From: Gammaproteobacteria bacterium
Lineage (GTDB): Bacteria > Pseudomonadota > Gammaproteobacteria > Burkholderiales > Rhodocyclaceae
Direction: 5' to 3'
Assembly: GCA_029289265.1 (NCBI GenBank)
Contig: JARFTX010000020.1
Location: 1-56,461 of the forward strand
Length of the DNA: 56,461 nucleotides
The notes beneath the pieces are model-generated. The model was not told where the DNA came from. It did not search any database and saw nothing but the letters and a program-made list of their open reading frames with translations. This document shows, one piece after another, positions 45,892-53,997 of this stretch. Each line of letters begins with the position of its first letter. Positions within the stretch are counted from its first letter, which is position 1. The translations under genes were made by a program, and so were the position numbers.

Positions 45892-45912
45892 CGGGGGCCT
45901 TCACGGCCCCCG
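45892..45912 (+). terminator. Rho-independent-type hairpin after the porin gene
   Basis: CGGGGGCC-TTCAC-GGCCCCCG, a perfect 8-base-pair stem 48 bases after the porin stop, followed by CTTTCGTT. It probably serves the porin transcript and perhaps the convergent small gene. Confidence 0.8.
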
Positions 45913-45936
45913 CTTTCGTTCGGACCAGGCCCCACC

Positions 45937-46215
45937 TTACTTGATGTCGCGTTGGTGATCGTGGCGCCTCTTTGGTGCCGGCGCCGCATCCTTGGTTGAT
46001 GCGACGGGCTTGGTCACGACCATCTCCCGCTGCCGTGCGTTCAGTCGCTCCTTGGCGTGGTTGTGGAGGCGCCGCGCCCCCTCTGCTTCACTGGCTTTTG
46101 CATTCTCGGCTTCCTGAGGCGCCGTCGCCTCCCCGCTCGTGTTGGCCGCGACATTGAACGACAGGGCAGCCATCGCAGCGAAGAGGCTGCTGCCTATAAG
46201 GATATTGAGTTTCAT
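45937..46215 (-). CDS. Small secreted basic protein
   Basis: A 92-residue protein with a signal peptide (MKLNILIGSSLFAAMAALSF, cleavage near VAA-NT). The mature part is charged and rich in Ala, Glu, Lys and Arg (RRLHNHAKERLNARQREM) and ends KRRHDHQRDIK, with scattered histidines. No domain recognised. ATG 46215 is chosen for the signal peptide and a GGAG six bases upstream. It lies between the porin and copK copy B, in the opposite direction. Its promoter must lie in 46216-46408, where no element was identified. Confidence 0.65.
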   Translation of the reverse strand: MKLNILIGSSLFAAMAALSFNVAANTSGEATAPQEAENAKASEAEGARRLHNHAKERLNARQREMVVTKPVASTKDAAPAPKRRHDHQRDIK

Positions 46216-46408
46216 CACATGCTCCAATCAAGATCATAAAAGTGGAAACAAGCAGGCGTTTCCACCGGACTCGCCTTTCATTACGGGCAACTCGAGTGTG
46301 CTCCGTGATCACTGTCGATATCATGACTCATGGGTTACTAATACGTCATTCAGTCGAGCGAACGTCTGGCACGTGTCCACCGCCACGCGGACGGTTTGTG
46401 TTCATGCT

Positions 46409-46630
46409 GGATCCTGACCCGAGCATGTCTCGGCAATTAGAAACATGTAACGCCCGCGTCATGTTCGTGTCGGCGAGGCTTTCTTAACATGTGCTCAAGG
46501 TTGCTCAATCAAGAGCACCTGATTCGGACAGCCACCGCTGCTTGCAAAAGAGATCCCCAACTCTCCGCAGTGGTTGCCGAATCCGCGTTGCGCCTCGCGC
46601 AATTCGATCACATTCGACAAGGAGAGAATC
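46409..46630 (+). repeat. Upstream region of copK copy B, duplicated at 41719-41937
   Basis: A 222-base leader starting at GGATCCTGACCC, with the same blocks in the same order as copy A: ATGTAACGC, CATGTTCG, TTAACATGTG, CAAGAGCACCTGATTCGGA, CCGAATCCG, TTGCGCCTCGCGCAA and TTCGACAAGGAGAGAATC. The middle of the leader (about 46530-46575) is the most divergent part. It probably contains the copK promoter and a long untranslated leader. Confidence 0.75.
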
Positions 46631-46912
46631 ATGTTCAGGCAACTCGCACTCGCAGCCCTCGTGACAACCTTTGCCGCTTCCGTGGCGGCCGCCTGGGATC
46701 ACGGTAAGGTCGAGCGTTCCGTCGAGCTCAAAGACGGCTCCACCGTCCACATCTTCGCGGACGGAAAAATGGGCATGGAGGACCGCTTCGGACGCGCCTT
46801 CTCGATGCCGGAGGGACACGTCATGGAGACTCGCGATGGCCAGAAGATCGTGATGCAGGGGAATGAGGTCTGGCGTGTGAATGCGCTCTACGAGTTCTAC
46901 CGCACGCCGTGA
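46631..46912 (+). CDS. copK: CopK-family periplasmic copper-binding protein, copy B
   Basis: A 93-residue CopK homologue. A signal peptide (MFRQLALAALVTTFAASVAA) precedes VELKDGSTVHIFADGKMGM, AFSMPEGHVMETRDG and VMQGNEVWRV. By alignment with CopK recalled from memory, all four Cu(I)-binding methionines (equivalent to 28, 38, 44 and 54) are present, unlike copy A. ATG 46631 follows AAGGAGAG. The duplicated unit is a leader, gene and 3' hairpin. It is likely induced by copper and acts in the periplasm. Confidence 0.88.
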   Translation: MFRQLALAALVTTFAASVAAAWDHGKVERSVELKDGSTVHIFADGKMGMEDRFGRAFSMPEGHVMETRDGQKIVMQGNEVWRVNALYEFYRTP

Positions 46913-46928
46913 AGCGGAGACGAAGTGA

Positions 46929-46962
46929 CGCACGGCCGGCCCCGGCAGGGGCCGGCCGTGCG
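46929..46962 (+). terminator. Long perfect hairpin after copK copy B
   Basis: A 15-base-pair perfect stem (arms 46929-46943 and 46948-46962, GGCCGGCCCC core) around the four-base loop GGCA. It begins 17 bases after the stop. No T-run follows, but the counterpart after copy A suggests that it is functional. Confidence 0.65.
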
Positions 46963-47336
46963 ATATGAACCGCCACGCGCACCCGCCCCCGAGATTCCGT
47001 GCGCTCATCCTGGATCTGCGTTTCGAGCCGCGCCGTGGTTCCGAGTGCCGTCGAAAACGTCCATCGCTTAGCGCTCGGCGTCAATCAACTGCAGCGGCGA
47101 TCGACCTGCGACGTTGTGCTGCGCTGGGTACTTCGGCACGGGTTCGCTCCAATGACGGATCACCAGTCCGCCCGACTCGCGGGGCAACCGGCGCTGAAGA
47201 TGTCGTCAGGGCTGCGAATGTGCTCGGGTTATCGCGACTCGGGCCATCGCCAAGCTCGACTCCGCGGGCAGCGACTCTGCGAAATTGAACCGTTGCGGAC
47301 GTGGGCCACGGCCAACTCCGATTCGTAGGTGAAGTC
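46963..47336. other. Intergenic region, no gene recognised
   Basis: 374 bases between the copK hairpin and the lipoprotein gene. Several frames stay open, but none has a family-like sequence, a signal peptide or a ribosome-binding site. It may be degenerate coding DNA left by rearrangement. Confidence 0.4.
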
Positions 47337-47690
47337 ATGAAGACACTTAGCGCAGGTATTCTGGTCGCTTCCGTCGTCGCCCTCGGCGGTTGCGCAAGTA
47401 GTAGCATGGTCTATGAAGGCAAGTTTGCTCGCGCCGACGGATGGCGCAGCGGAGCTGTTGTCGCAATTGGCCCTGCACACGCCGTTTCCCGAAGCGCATT
47501 TCGTGACTGCCGCCCCGACTTTGTCAGAGCCACCGACGACAGCGCGTATGTCATGGTCAGGTATCGTCGCAGCGGCCATCGGCACACGCGTGTCACCCGT
47601 CTGCCCGCCGGCGCCGATCTCGACGTTGGGGACTTGGTTTATGTGAATATCGAAGACTGCGAAGCGCCCCTGCCGAAGCGCAATAGATGA
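47337..47690 (+). CDS. Putative lipoprotein
   Basis: A 117-residue protein with a lipoprotein signal (MKTLSAGILVASVVALGGCA; lipobox LGGC, Cys20 or so). The mature part has a mixed charged sequence with two further cysteines (DCRPDF and IEDCEAP), which could form a disulfide in the periplasm. Domain not recognised. ATG 47337 follows TAGGTGAAG, a moderate site. The 226 bases after its stop (to 47916) contain no recognised gene; a frame on the minus strand at about 47700-47876 stays open but has no recognised family. Confidence 0.65.
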   Translation: MKTLSAGILVASVVALGGCASSSMVYEGKFARADGWRSGAVVAIGPAHAVSRSAFRDCRPDFVRATDDSAYVMVRYRRSGHRHTRVTRLPAGADLDVGDLVYVNIEDCEAPLPKRNR

Positions 47691-47916
47691 TTGAGCCGAG
47701 CTCCGGGCTCCAGCACAGGAGAGGGTTTGGCGCACGGCATGCCGACCTGGTAGGTGGCGGGCGCGCCCGTTGATGAGCGGTTTTCGGCCCTTGAGGCGGT
47801 TTAATTTAGGGAGGGCCGGTCTTTGTTCGATCAATGGCGTGCGCCAGCACCCCCGCCAGCCGGTAAATTTAGCCATCGGCCGATCGCTCGGCTGGTCGCT
47901 TCGTCAGAAGAAACGA

Positions 47917-48270
47917 TCAGCGCGGCCCGAACGCGTCGATCATATACCTCACGACAGCTCGTGCGTCCTGCTCGGTCAAGGCGGCATTGCCGCCTCGCGG
48001 AGGCATCGCCATCGGTGAGCCGGGACTCTGGAAGCCGTTGATCGTGTGTTCGATCAGCAACTCCTCCGGCTTGGTCAGGCGCCCGCCCGGCTCGGTCAGA
48101 TCGGGAATGCCGGGAAGCACGCCCGTTCCGTCCACCCCGTGGCATGCGATGCAAGTCTGCTCATACACGTCCTTGCCAGTCGCTTGCGCCAGCACATTGC
48201 TGGCCGACGCTAGCAACCCGATACAGGCGACGGCGAGCGAGGCTTGGCGAATCATTGAGTGGGCCTGCAT
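47917..48270 (-). CDS. Class I cytochrome c
   Basis: A 117-residue monohaem cytochrome. A signal peptide precedes CIACHGVDGTG (CxxCH) and the axial methionine candidates lie in SPMAMPPRGG. The ending LTEQDARAVVRYMIDAFG is typical of c5-type cytochromes. ATG 48270 overlaps the stop of the upstream cytochrome gene (ATGA), with GGAG eight bases upstream; ATG 48255 is an alternative. It is the last gene of a porin-cytochrome-cytochrome set and probably carries electrons in the periplasm. Confidence 0.88.
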   Translation of the reverse strand: MQAHSMIRQASLAVACIGLLASASNVLAQATGKDVYEQTCIACHGVDGTGVLPGIPDLTEPGGRLTKPEELLIEHTINGFQSPGSPMAMPPRGGNAALTEQDARAVVRYMIDAFGPR

Positions 48271-48563
48271 CAGTTACTCTCCTGTAGGAACCTCAGAATG
48301 TCACGTGTATCCTGCCCGGTGAGACCTGCCCGCAGCCGCATGTGGTACATGCTGGCGATCCATTGGTCGTCACGGAGATCCTTCGGGTCGCGCACAATGT
48401 GGCAGCGGGTGCAGTTGCTTGCCCACAGTTTTGCGCCGCGCACAAAGTCGGCTTTCGGTGCCGCGTCGCGTTGTGCCGCGGCTGCGGGCAGTTGGGCAGC
48501 CCCGAGCGCGATTGCCGCGCAAACGAGGACAAGCCGCGTCGTCGTAGATTGCGTCCAGTTCAT
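48270..48563 (-). CDS. Small cytochrome c
   Basis: A 97-residue protein with a signal peptide (RLVLVCAAIALGAAQLPAAAA) and the haem motif CTRCH. Possible axial ligands are Met in SMYHMRLRAG. The length and ending DTRDILRFLQESN fit small monohaem cytochromes. It lies 13 bases from the porin-like gene upstream and overlaps the next cytochrome. The three genes are probably co-transcribed. Confidence 0.87.
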   Translation of the reverse strand: MNWTQSTTTRLVLVCAAIALGAAQLPAAAAQRDAAPKADFVRGAKLWASNCTRCHIVRDPKDLRDDQWIASMYHMRLRAGLTGQDTRDILRFLQESN

Positions 48564-48576
48564 GGCAGAGTCCTCC

Positions 48577-49809
48577 TCAGAAGCCGTATGACAGTTGCAC
48601 CAGGAGACGATCGTCGTCAGTCGCCGCGCCTTTCAGACTGTCGTTGAATTCGTAAGCCGCTTTGGCGAAAACGTTGCTCGCAAACAGGTAATTGAGCCCG
48701 AGGGCCCACTGTTTCTGGTTGCCGCTTGCATGGGGTGTGTCAAGCCGTCCGTAGCGCAGTACCGGTTCCCAATTGGTGTTGCCGAGGCGGTGGCTCGCCT
48801 GGAGATACCAGGCCTTCCACTCTCCTCCTTCCGGTGCCGCACTGACCGCGGCGTCGCCGACCTTTTGCCGCACATACTCGCCCCGCAGCTCGAACCTCGC
48901 AGGCCGCCACGCAAAATCGGCACCCACGACTTCATAGTCCCGCTTGATATCGGACTCCATCATGCCGGCCACCTTGCCGGTCGCAGCCGACAGCCCAAGA
49001 TCGAGTCTCTGCGACGGGACGAAGAAGCCGATGCGACCTCCCCAGACCTTGCTGCCGTCGCGGTCGCGACCGAACCCTTCCGACTCGACCATCTCGATCT
49101 CGCCGTCCTCGATCTCGACTTCCGGACCGTTGCCCACGTAGACGGCGTAATTCACCCGATTTTCGCCGGCACCCAATGGCGCACCTCCTCGCAGCTGGAT
49201 TCCGACCTCGGCGATCGGCGCCGCGCCGCCATGCCCAAAGCCGGTCGGTGCCGACGGCAGCTTGTTGATCCAGCTCGGGTGCAGGTTCTGCCGAAATTGG
49301 CCGATCGGGCTCTGGAACTTGCCGGCGACGAGCGCCGCGTGGTCGCCAAGGAATAGGTTCAGCGCGGCGTATTCCAGATCGACGGTGGTCTCGCCGGTTT
49401 CGTCGATGCTGATCGACGGCTCCGCCTCGACGAGGAGCAGATCCTTGTACTGGAAATGGAATATCGGATTGAACGAGAAGGGGGTGAAGGTGCCCGATGC
49501 GTTTTTCGTGTCGGTGTAACCGGCATCGGCGTAGCCTGCCAGGTGGATCACGGTGTTGGCCTGCTTCCATTCCTGGGCGGATTTCACCTCCTGTTTGAGC
49601 TTCGAGACCTCGGCGGCAAGATCCTGACTGGCTCCGCCCGAGCGCTGCTGCGTGACTTCGTTGCGCAATTGCTCGAGTTGCTTCTGCAGCGCTTCGATCT
49701 GCGCCTGCAGGGCCTCGAGCGGCTCCGCCGCGCCGGCGGCAAGCGGAAATGCGGCCGCGAGCACGGCCGAAATTACGGTTCTTCGAAGCGTTAGTGTCTG
49801 AGATGTCAC
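48577..49809 (-). CDS. Porin with N-terminal coiled coil (OprP/O-like)
   Basis: A 410-residue outer-membrane protein starting at GTG 49809, eight bases after AAGGAG. A signal peptide ends at AAGAAEP. A coiled coil of about 40-50 residues (LQAQIEALQKQLEQLRNEV) precedes a beta-rich domain with GYADAGYTDTKN, AALVAGKFQSPIG and the terminal motif LLVQLSYGF. This layout is typical of phosphate-selective and related porins. The two cytochromes downstream hint at substrate uptake or electron transfer in the envelope; this is inference. Confidence 0.85.
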   Translation of the reverse strand: MTSQTLTLRRTVISAVLAAAFPLAAGAAEPLEALQAQIEALQKQLEQLRNEVTQQRSGGASQDLAAEVSKLKQEVKSAQEWKQANTVIHLAGYADAGYTDTKNASGTFTPFSFNPIFHFQYKDLLLVEAEPSISIDETGETTVDLEYAALNLFLGDHAALVAGKFQSPIGQFRQNLHPSWINKLPSAPTGFGHGGAAPIAEVGIQLRGGAPLGAGENRVNYAVYVGNGPEVEIEDGEIEMVESEGFGRDRDGSKVWGGRIGFFVPSQRLDLGLSAATGKVAGMMESDIKRDYEVVGADFAWRPARFELRGEYVRQKVGDAAVSAAPEGGEWKAWYLQASHRLGNTNWEPVLRYGRLDTPHASGNQKQWALGLNYLFASNVFAKAAYEFNDSLKGAATDDDRLLVQLSYGF

Positions 49810-50308
49810 GAGCTTTCTCCTTGGTTGAGTCGCCAGAGCCTCTCTGCTAGTGGCTGGTGCCGGACAGGGCAAGCAGGAGCCGTTACCACGAGACCGAGGC
49901 AAACCAGACTCGCTCGGCAACGCAGCGTGGTCACTGTTGCAGCGCGGGCATGTGTCCGGTCTATGCCGTCGGTGTGCGATTGTTGCTTTGCAATATGCTC
50001 GGACATAAATGCTGAGCAGGTGTGGCGACATTCGACCGAATCTGAGACGCTCGGAATTTCCAGGCGCCCCCGGTTCTCGCCATCGTCAGGTCGGGAGCCA
50101 ATCGGCACAGAGGCAGTTGGTGGCAGGGCATGCGCACGCCCGGCGCTGAAGGCCCGGGCTCAGCCGGCCACGCGAATCATCGTCACGGGCGAAATTGGCG
50201 TTTGCCGGGGCGGCTTGTTCGTCGAAAATGACAAATCCGTCAGATTGCGGTCATCGACCGGAAAGCGGTGGTCCCGCATGATGGTTCGAGACGTGTCGTG
50301 AGGCCACC
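49810..50308. other. Intergenic region, no gene recognised
   Basis: About 500 bases between the divergent porin and HD-GYP genes. Open frames on both strands look like chance frames of GC-rich DNA. Promoters for both genes are expected, but no good -35/-10 pair was identified. Confidence 0.45.
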
Positions 50309-51073
50309 ATGTCCATTGATCCCGTCTGCGCATGCTGTCATGCCCCAATTGGCAATCGCCTGTTCCTGGGCGAAAGCGAATCATGTTGCTGCGAGAGCTG
50401 CTTTCTCGCCCTACTGCTTCCCCTCGACCGGCGCGGTGCGATCGGTGATCCATACTCGGATTTTGTCGAGGCGCTGGCGGAGGCCCTGGACGTCCGCGAG
50501 CATGAGACGGGCTTGCACTCGCGGCGCGTGGCCTGCCACACGCAGGTGCTGGCACGCCATTTCGTCACGGATCCCGGGGAGCTGCGCCAGATTTACTGGG
50601 GTTCGCTCCTCCACGACATCGGCAAGATCGGCGTTCCCGACCGGATTCTGCTCAAGCGTGGCCCACTCAGCCCCGGCGAGTGGAAGACCATGCAGGCTCA
50701 CGCCCAGATGGGCTATCGCATCGTCAGCCGCCTGCCGGGCATGGACGAAGCGGCGCAGATCGTTCTCTGCCACGAGGAGCGCTTCGACGGCACGGGCTAT
50801 CCCCAGGGGCTGAAGGGGGAGGCCATTTCATTTGGGGCACGGCTGTTCGCGATCATCGACACACTCGATGCGATGACCTCCGATCGTCCCTATCGCCAGG
50901 CTCTGGCGTTCGACGCGGCCAAGGAGGAAATCGTGCGCCTGGCGGGCATCCAGTTCGATCCGCTCGTGGTCACGGCGTTTCTCGCCGAGGAGCCGACGCT
51001 GCGCGATATGGTGGCGCTGAAGTGCGGTCCGGACGGGCTGCGAATTGCCGCCACGTTTCCTGCCCGTCGCTAG
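50309..51073 (+). CDS. HD-GYP protein with Cys-rich N-terminal motif
   Basis: A 254-residue protein. The first 31 residues contain eight possible metal ligands (Cys7, Cys9, Cys10, His11, Cys26, Cys27, Cys28 and Cys31), like a small zinc-binding knuckle. An HD-GYP domain follows, with HETGLHSRRV, SLLHDIGKIGVPD, HAQMGYRI, HEERFDGTGYPQGL and DTLDAMTSDRPYR; all catalytic motifs are present. It probably hydrolyses cyclic di-GMP. The N-terminal cluster may couple activity to metal or redox state. A weak GTGAGG site precedes ATG 50309. Confidence 0.85.
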   Translation: MSIDPVCACCHAPIGNRLFLGESESCCCESCFLALLLPLDRRGAIGDPYSDFVEALAEALDVREHETGLHSRRVACHTQVLARHFVTDPGELRQIYWGSLLHDIGKIGVPDRILLKRGPLSPGEWKTMQAHAQMGYRIVSRLPGMDEAAQIVLCHEERFDGTGYPQGLKGEAISFGARLFAIIDTLDAMTSDRPYRQALAFDAAKEEIVRLAGIQFDPLVVTAFLAEEPTLRDMVALKCGPDGLRIAATFPARR

Positions 51074-51105
51074 AGGCGGTCTGTGCCGACGGCGGATCCG
51101 TTCGT

Positions 51106-51990
51106 CTAAACAGGGGGGTGAGGAGTGCCTCGCTGGACCATCACGATGCTCGCCAGCACCAGCATCACGCCGGCTGCCTGGACCCATTCGAGACGCTCGT
51201 CGAACATCGCTGCGCCGACAGCTAAGCCGAAGATCGGCACCAGGAATGTGAAGACGTTGGCGCGGCTGAGCTCGACTTCCTCGAGCGCCCGGAACCATAG
51301 CCAGAACGCGAGCGACGTTCCGAATACGGAAAGCACGAGTAATACGACGATGAATTCGGACGACCAGGCCAGTAGCGAAAGATCCTCCGTATGGACCGAC
51401 AGCAGCGCCAGCGGGAGCGCGCCAAGCAATAGTTGCAGGCCCATGGCCATGACGGCATCGACCTGGCCGGCCAGGCGCTTGATCGCGATGTTGCCGCAAG
51501 CGACGCCGGCTGCAGCCAGGGCGACATAGCCGATACCCAGTGCAAGGCTTTGCCCATCGCCGGACGCGAGGCCTGGCCACGCAATTGCGGCAATGCCCGC
51601 CAATCCGGTGATAAGGCCGAATTTGCCGATGGGCGTAATCCGTTCGTCCAGGAATGCGTGCGCGAGCGCTGCGGCCAGCAGGGGCTGAGCGTTGGCGATG
51701 ACCGTGGCGAGACCGGGCGAGATGAACTCGGCGGCATGGAACATGCCGAGAAATCCCAGCGACGTCGCGCCAAGAGCGACAATGGCAAGCAAAGCCCAGG
51801 CGCGTAGACCCCGGGGAAACGAGCGCCGGAACAGCGCCCCCAACAGGAGCAGGCACAGGCCGGCAAGCGCAGCGCGCAGCGCCGCAAAGGCCAGATGAGG
51901 GGCAAGGCCGAGGCCGACGGCAATCAGAGGAAAGCAGGCTGCCCACAAGGCCATGACGGTCAGCAGCCGCAGCGCGGCAGGCATGGTCAT
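51106..51990 (-). CDS. EamA/DMT-family transporter
   Basis: A 294-residue membrane protein with about ten helices in two EamA repeats: the first around ALWAACFPLIAVGLGLAP, the second starting LGIGYVALAAAGVACGN. The C-terminal VFTFLVPIFGLAVGAAMFDER is a family signature. Members export metabolites such as amino acids. The gene is convergent with the HD-GYP gene, 32 bases away. There is no clear ribosome-binding site before ATG 51990. Confidence 0.88.
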   Translation of the reverse strand: MTMPAALRLLTVMALWAACFPLIAVGLGLAPHLAFAALRAALAGLCLLLLGALFRRSFPRGLRAWALLAIVALGATSLGFLGMFHAAEFISPGLATVIANAQPLLAAALAHAFLDERITPIGKFGLITGLAGIAAIAWPGLASGDGQSLALGIGYVALAAAGVACGNIAIKRLAGQVDAVMAMGLQLLLGALPLALLSVHTEDLSLLAWSSEFIVVLLVLSVFGTSLAFWLWFRALEEVELSRANVFTFLVPIFGLAVGAAMFDERLEWVQAAGVMLVLASIVMVQRGTPHPPV

Positions 51991-52066
51991 CCGTCAAACC
52001 AAGCGTGTCCCGAACGGGCCATGCAGCGCCCGGGCGCTCGTTTGCTGGTCGCAAGCCGGATTCGCA

Positions 52067-52216
52067 TCAGAACGCCCCGAACAGCGTACCGAGCGTGACG
52101 ATCAGCACCAGCGCAAGGATCGGGAACGCCACCGCGACCATGAAGATGTCCTTGTACGCCTCGCGGTGGGTGAGCCCGCAGATGCCGAGCAGGGTCACCA
52201 CCGCGCCGTTGTGCGG
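52067..52216 (-). pseudogene. C-terminal remnant of a GntP-family permease
   Basis: About 50 residues, from PHNGAVVTLLGICGLTHREA through KDIFMVAVAFPILALVLIV to TLGTLFGAF, match the end of gluconate:H+ symporter-family permeases. Everything upstream of the HNGAVV segment is missing; the frame before it is unrelated sequence. Full GntP proteins have about 450 residues. Confidence 0.7.
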
Positions 52217-52336
52217 CGCTTGAGTTTCGTCGTTCCGTTCATCGCAGTTTCTCCAATATGCCCGTTGTGATTCCGCCGAGATGCGCACGGGGTAACTCGA
52301 CGAGTTGAGTGCCTTCGTTGCCCCGTGGGGAACGAG

Positions 52337-53935
52337 CTAGTCATGCCGGTGCGGTTGCAAGCCCTCGCGCACCAGGCGCCAGGTGAGCCAAAGCGCAGCA
52401 ACGTAGCCGAGTACGGCCAGCATCGGCGTCTCGCCCCAGCGCGGTCCCAGGCTGTGCTGCATCAGCAGCGAGGCGGCGACGTAAAGGCCCAGCGTCACGA
52501 GCGCGAGCGCAATGCGGCTACTGCCGCGCGCAAGCTCGCCGTGCAGCGCGTCCAGCCCGTGATGACGCACCGACAACTCGACACCTTCGGTGCGCAGCCG
52601 GTGCAGCAGCCGGGCGAGCTCAGTGGGCATCTGCTGCACCGCAATAAGGCTCTCGTACTTGAGACGTGCCGTCGCATCGGCTCCACCATCCGCGCCGGTC
52701 TGCGCCGCCACCATCGCACCGGCGCGCGCGAACAGCCCCTCCATCAGGTTGAACTGCGGATCGAGTCGCCGCACGGTGCTTTCCATCAGAAAGATCGCGC
52801 GCATCAACACCAACAGGTGATGCGGCAGGCGCGCGTTGCGGCCCTGGCCAATGCGCGCGACGCGCACGAAGGCTTCGCCGAAGGACCAGTCCTTGAGCGG
52901 CTTGCGGGCGTAGTCGCGGATCACCTCCTCCATGCCGCTGCGAAAGATCCGGTGGTCGAGCGTGCCGGCCACTATGCCGAGCTCGACGAACGTATCGAGC
53001 AGCCACGCACCGTCCTGTTGCACGAAGGCGAGCATGAACGCGAGCAGGTTTGCGCGCGTGGAGCGGTCCAGGTAGCCGACCAGGCCGAAGTCGTGCAGGC
53101 AGATGCGCCCGTCCTCGAGCACGAAAAGGTTGCCGGGATGCGGGTCGCCGTGAAACACGCCGGCGACGAAGAACTGGTGCACATAGGCTTCGACCAGATG
53201 CGTTGCGAGTTCGGGACCGCGCGCTTGCAGCGACGGGTCGTCGATGCGCACGCCGGGGCTCATTTCCTGCACGATGACCCACTCGGTGTAGAGCGCGTCG
53301 ACCACACCCGGTACGTACACGGTCGGCGAATCGTGAAAGACCTCTTCGAAGCGCCGGATATTGTCGGCCTCGCGGCAAAAGTCGAGTTCCTGGTGCAGGT
53401 TGCGCGCGAGTTCCTCGACGAGGTCGAGCGGGCCCGCACGCCGCAGCGCCGGCAACAGCCATTGGACGCTGCGCACGAACCAGCGCAGGATGCGAATGTC
53501 TTCGCTCACCTGACGGCGGATGCCGGGGCGGCGGACCTTGACGATCACCGGCCGTCCGTCGGGCATGTGCGCCCGATGCACCTGCGCGATCGAGCCCGCT
53601 GCGAGCGGCGTCGGGTCGAGTGTCGCGAACATTTCCTCGGGCGGCTTGCCGAACGAGGCCGCGATCTCGGCGCGCGCCTCTTCGAAGGCGAACGGCTCGA
53701 CGCGGTCGTGAAGGCGGGCGAGCGCGGCGACGTAATTGTCGGGCAGCAACTCGCGGTGCAGCGACAAGCCTTGGCCGAGCTTTATGAAGGTCGTGCCCAA
53801 GCGCTCCAACGTTGCGGCCAGCCTTTGTGCCGGGGCTTGCCCGCCGCGCAGCAGCCCGACGTGCACCGCGCCCCACCACAGCAGGTAACCCCACAGCGCG
53901 CTATTGATGCGGATCAGCCGAACGATCGCGTGCAT
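52337..53935 (-). CDS. UbiB/ABC1 (AarF)-family atypical kinase
   Basis: A 532-residue member of the ABC1/UbiB family. It has the KxGQ motif KLGQGLSLHRELLP (52-65), the Ala-rich loop AAGSIAQVHRA, the catalytic HGDPHPGNLF and DFGLVG, and two C-terminal membrane helices (about 485-525). UbiB proteins support ubiquinone biosynthesis, as ATPases that extract lipid intermediates. The gene stands apart from other ubi genes, so it may be a paralogue rather than the main UbiB. A short hairpin-like sequence lies directly after the stop. Confidence 0.88.
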   Translation of the reverse strand: MHAIVRLIRINSALWGYLLWWGAVHVGLLRGGQAPAQRLAATLERLGTTFIKLGQGLSLHRELLPDNYVAALARLHDRVEPFAFEEARAEIAASFGKPPEEMFATLDPTPLAAGSIAQVHRAHMPDGRPVIVKVRRPGIRRQVSEDIRILRWFVRSVQWLLPALRRAGPLDLVEELARNLHQELDFCREADNIRRFEEVFHDSPTVYVPGVVDALYTEWVIVQEMSPGVRIDDPSLQARGPELATHLVEAYVHQFFVAGVFHGDPHPGNLFVLEDGRICLHDFGLVGYLDRSTRANLLAFMLAFVQQDGAWLLDTFVELGIVAGTLDHRIFRSGMEEVIRDYARKPLKDWSFGEAFVRVARIGQGRNARLPHHLLVLMRAIFLMESTVRRLDPQFNLMEGLFARAGAMVAAQTGADGGADATARLKYESLIAVQQMPTELARLLHRLRTEGVELSVRHHGLDALHGELARGSSRIALALVTLGLYVAASLLMQHSLGPRWGETPMLAVLGYVAALWLTWRLVREGLQPHRHD

Positions 53936-53997
53936 GCCTGCTCATCGCGTTCACGCGTGGCCGAGACGCCCGGACCCGAGCCGCGTCCCGAACGCCG

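Noticed and set aside
47691-47916. Transposase or integron remnant
   Set aside because: A minus-strand frame stays open and has some basic residues, but no transposase, integrase or attC feature could be recognised.
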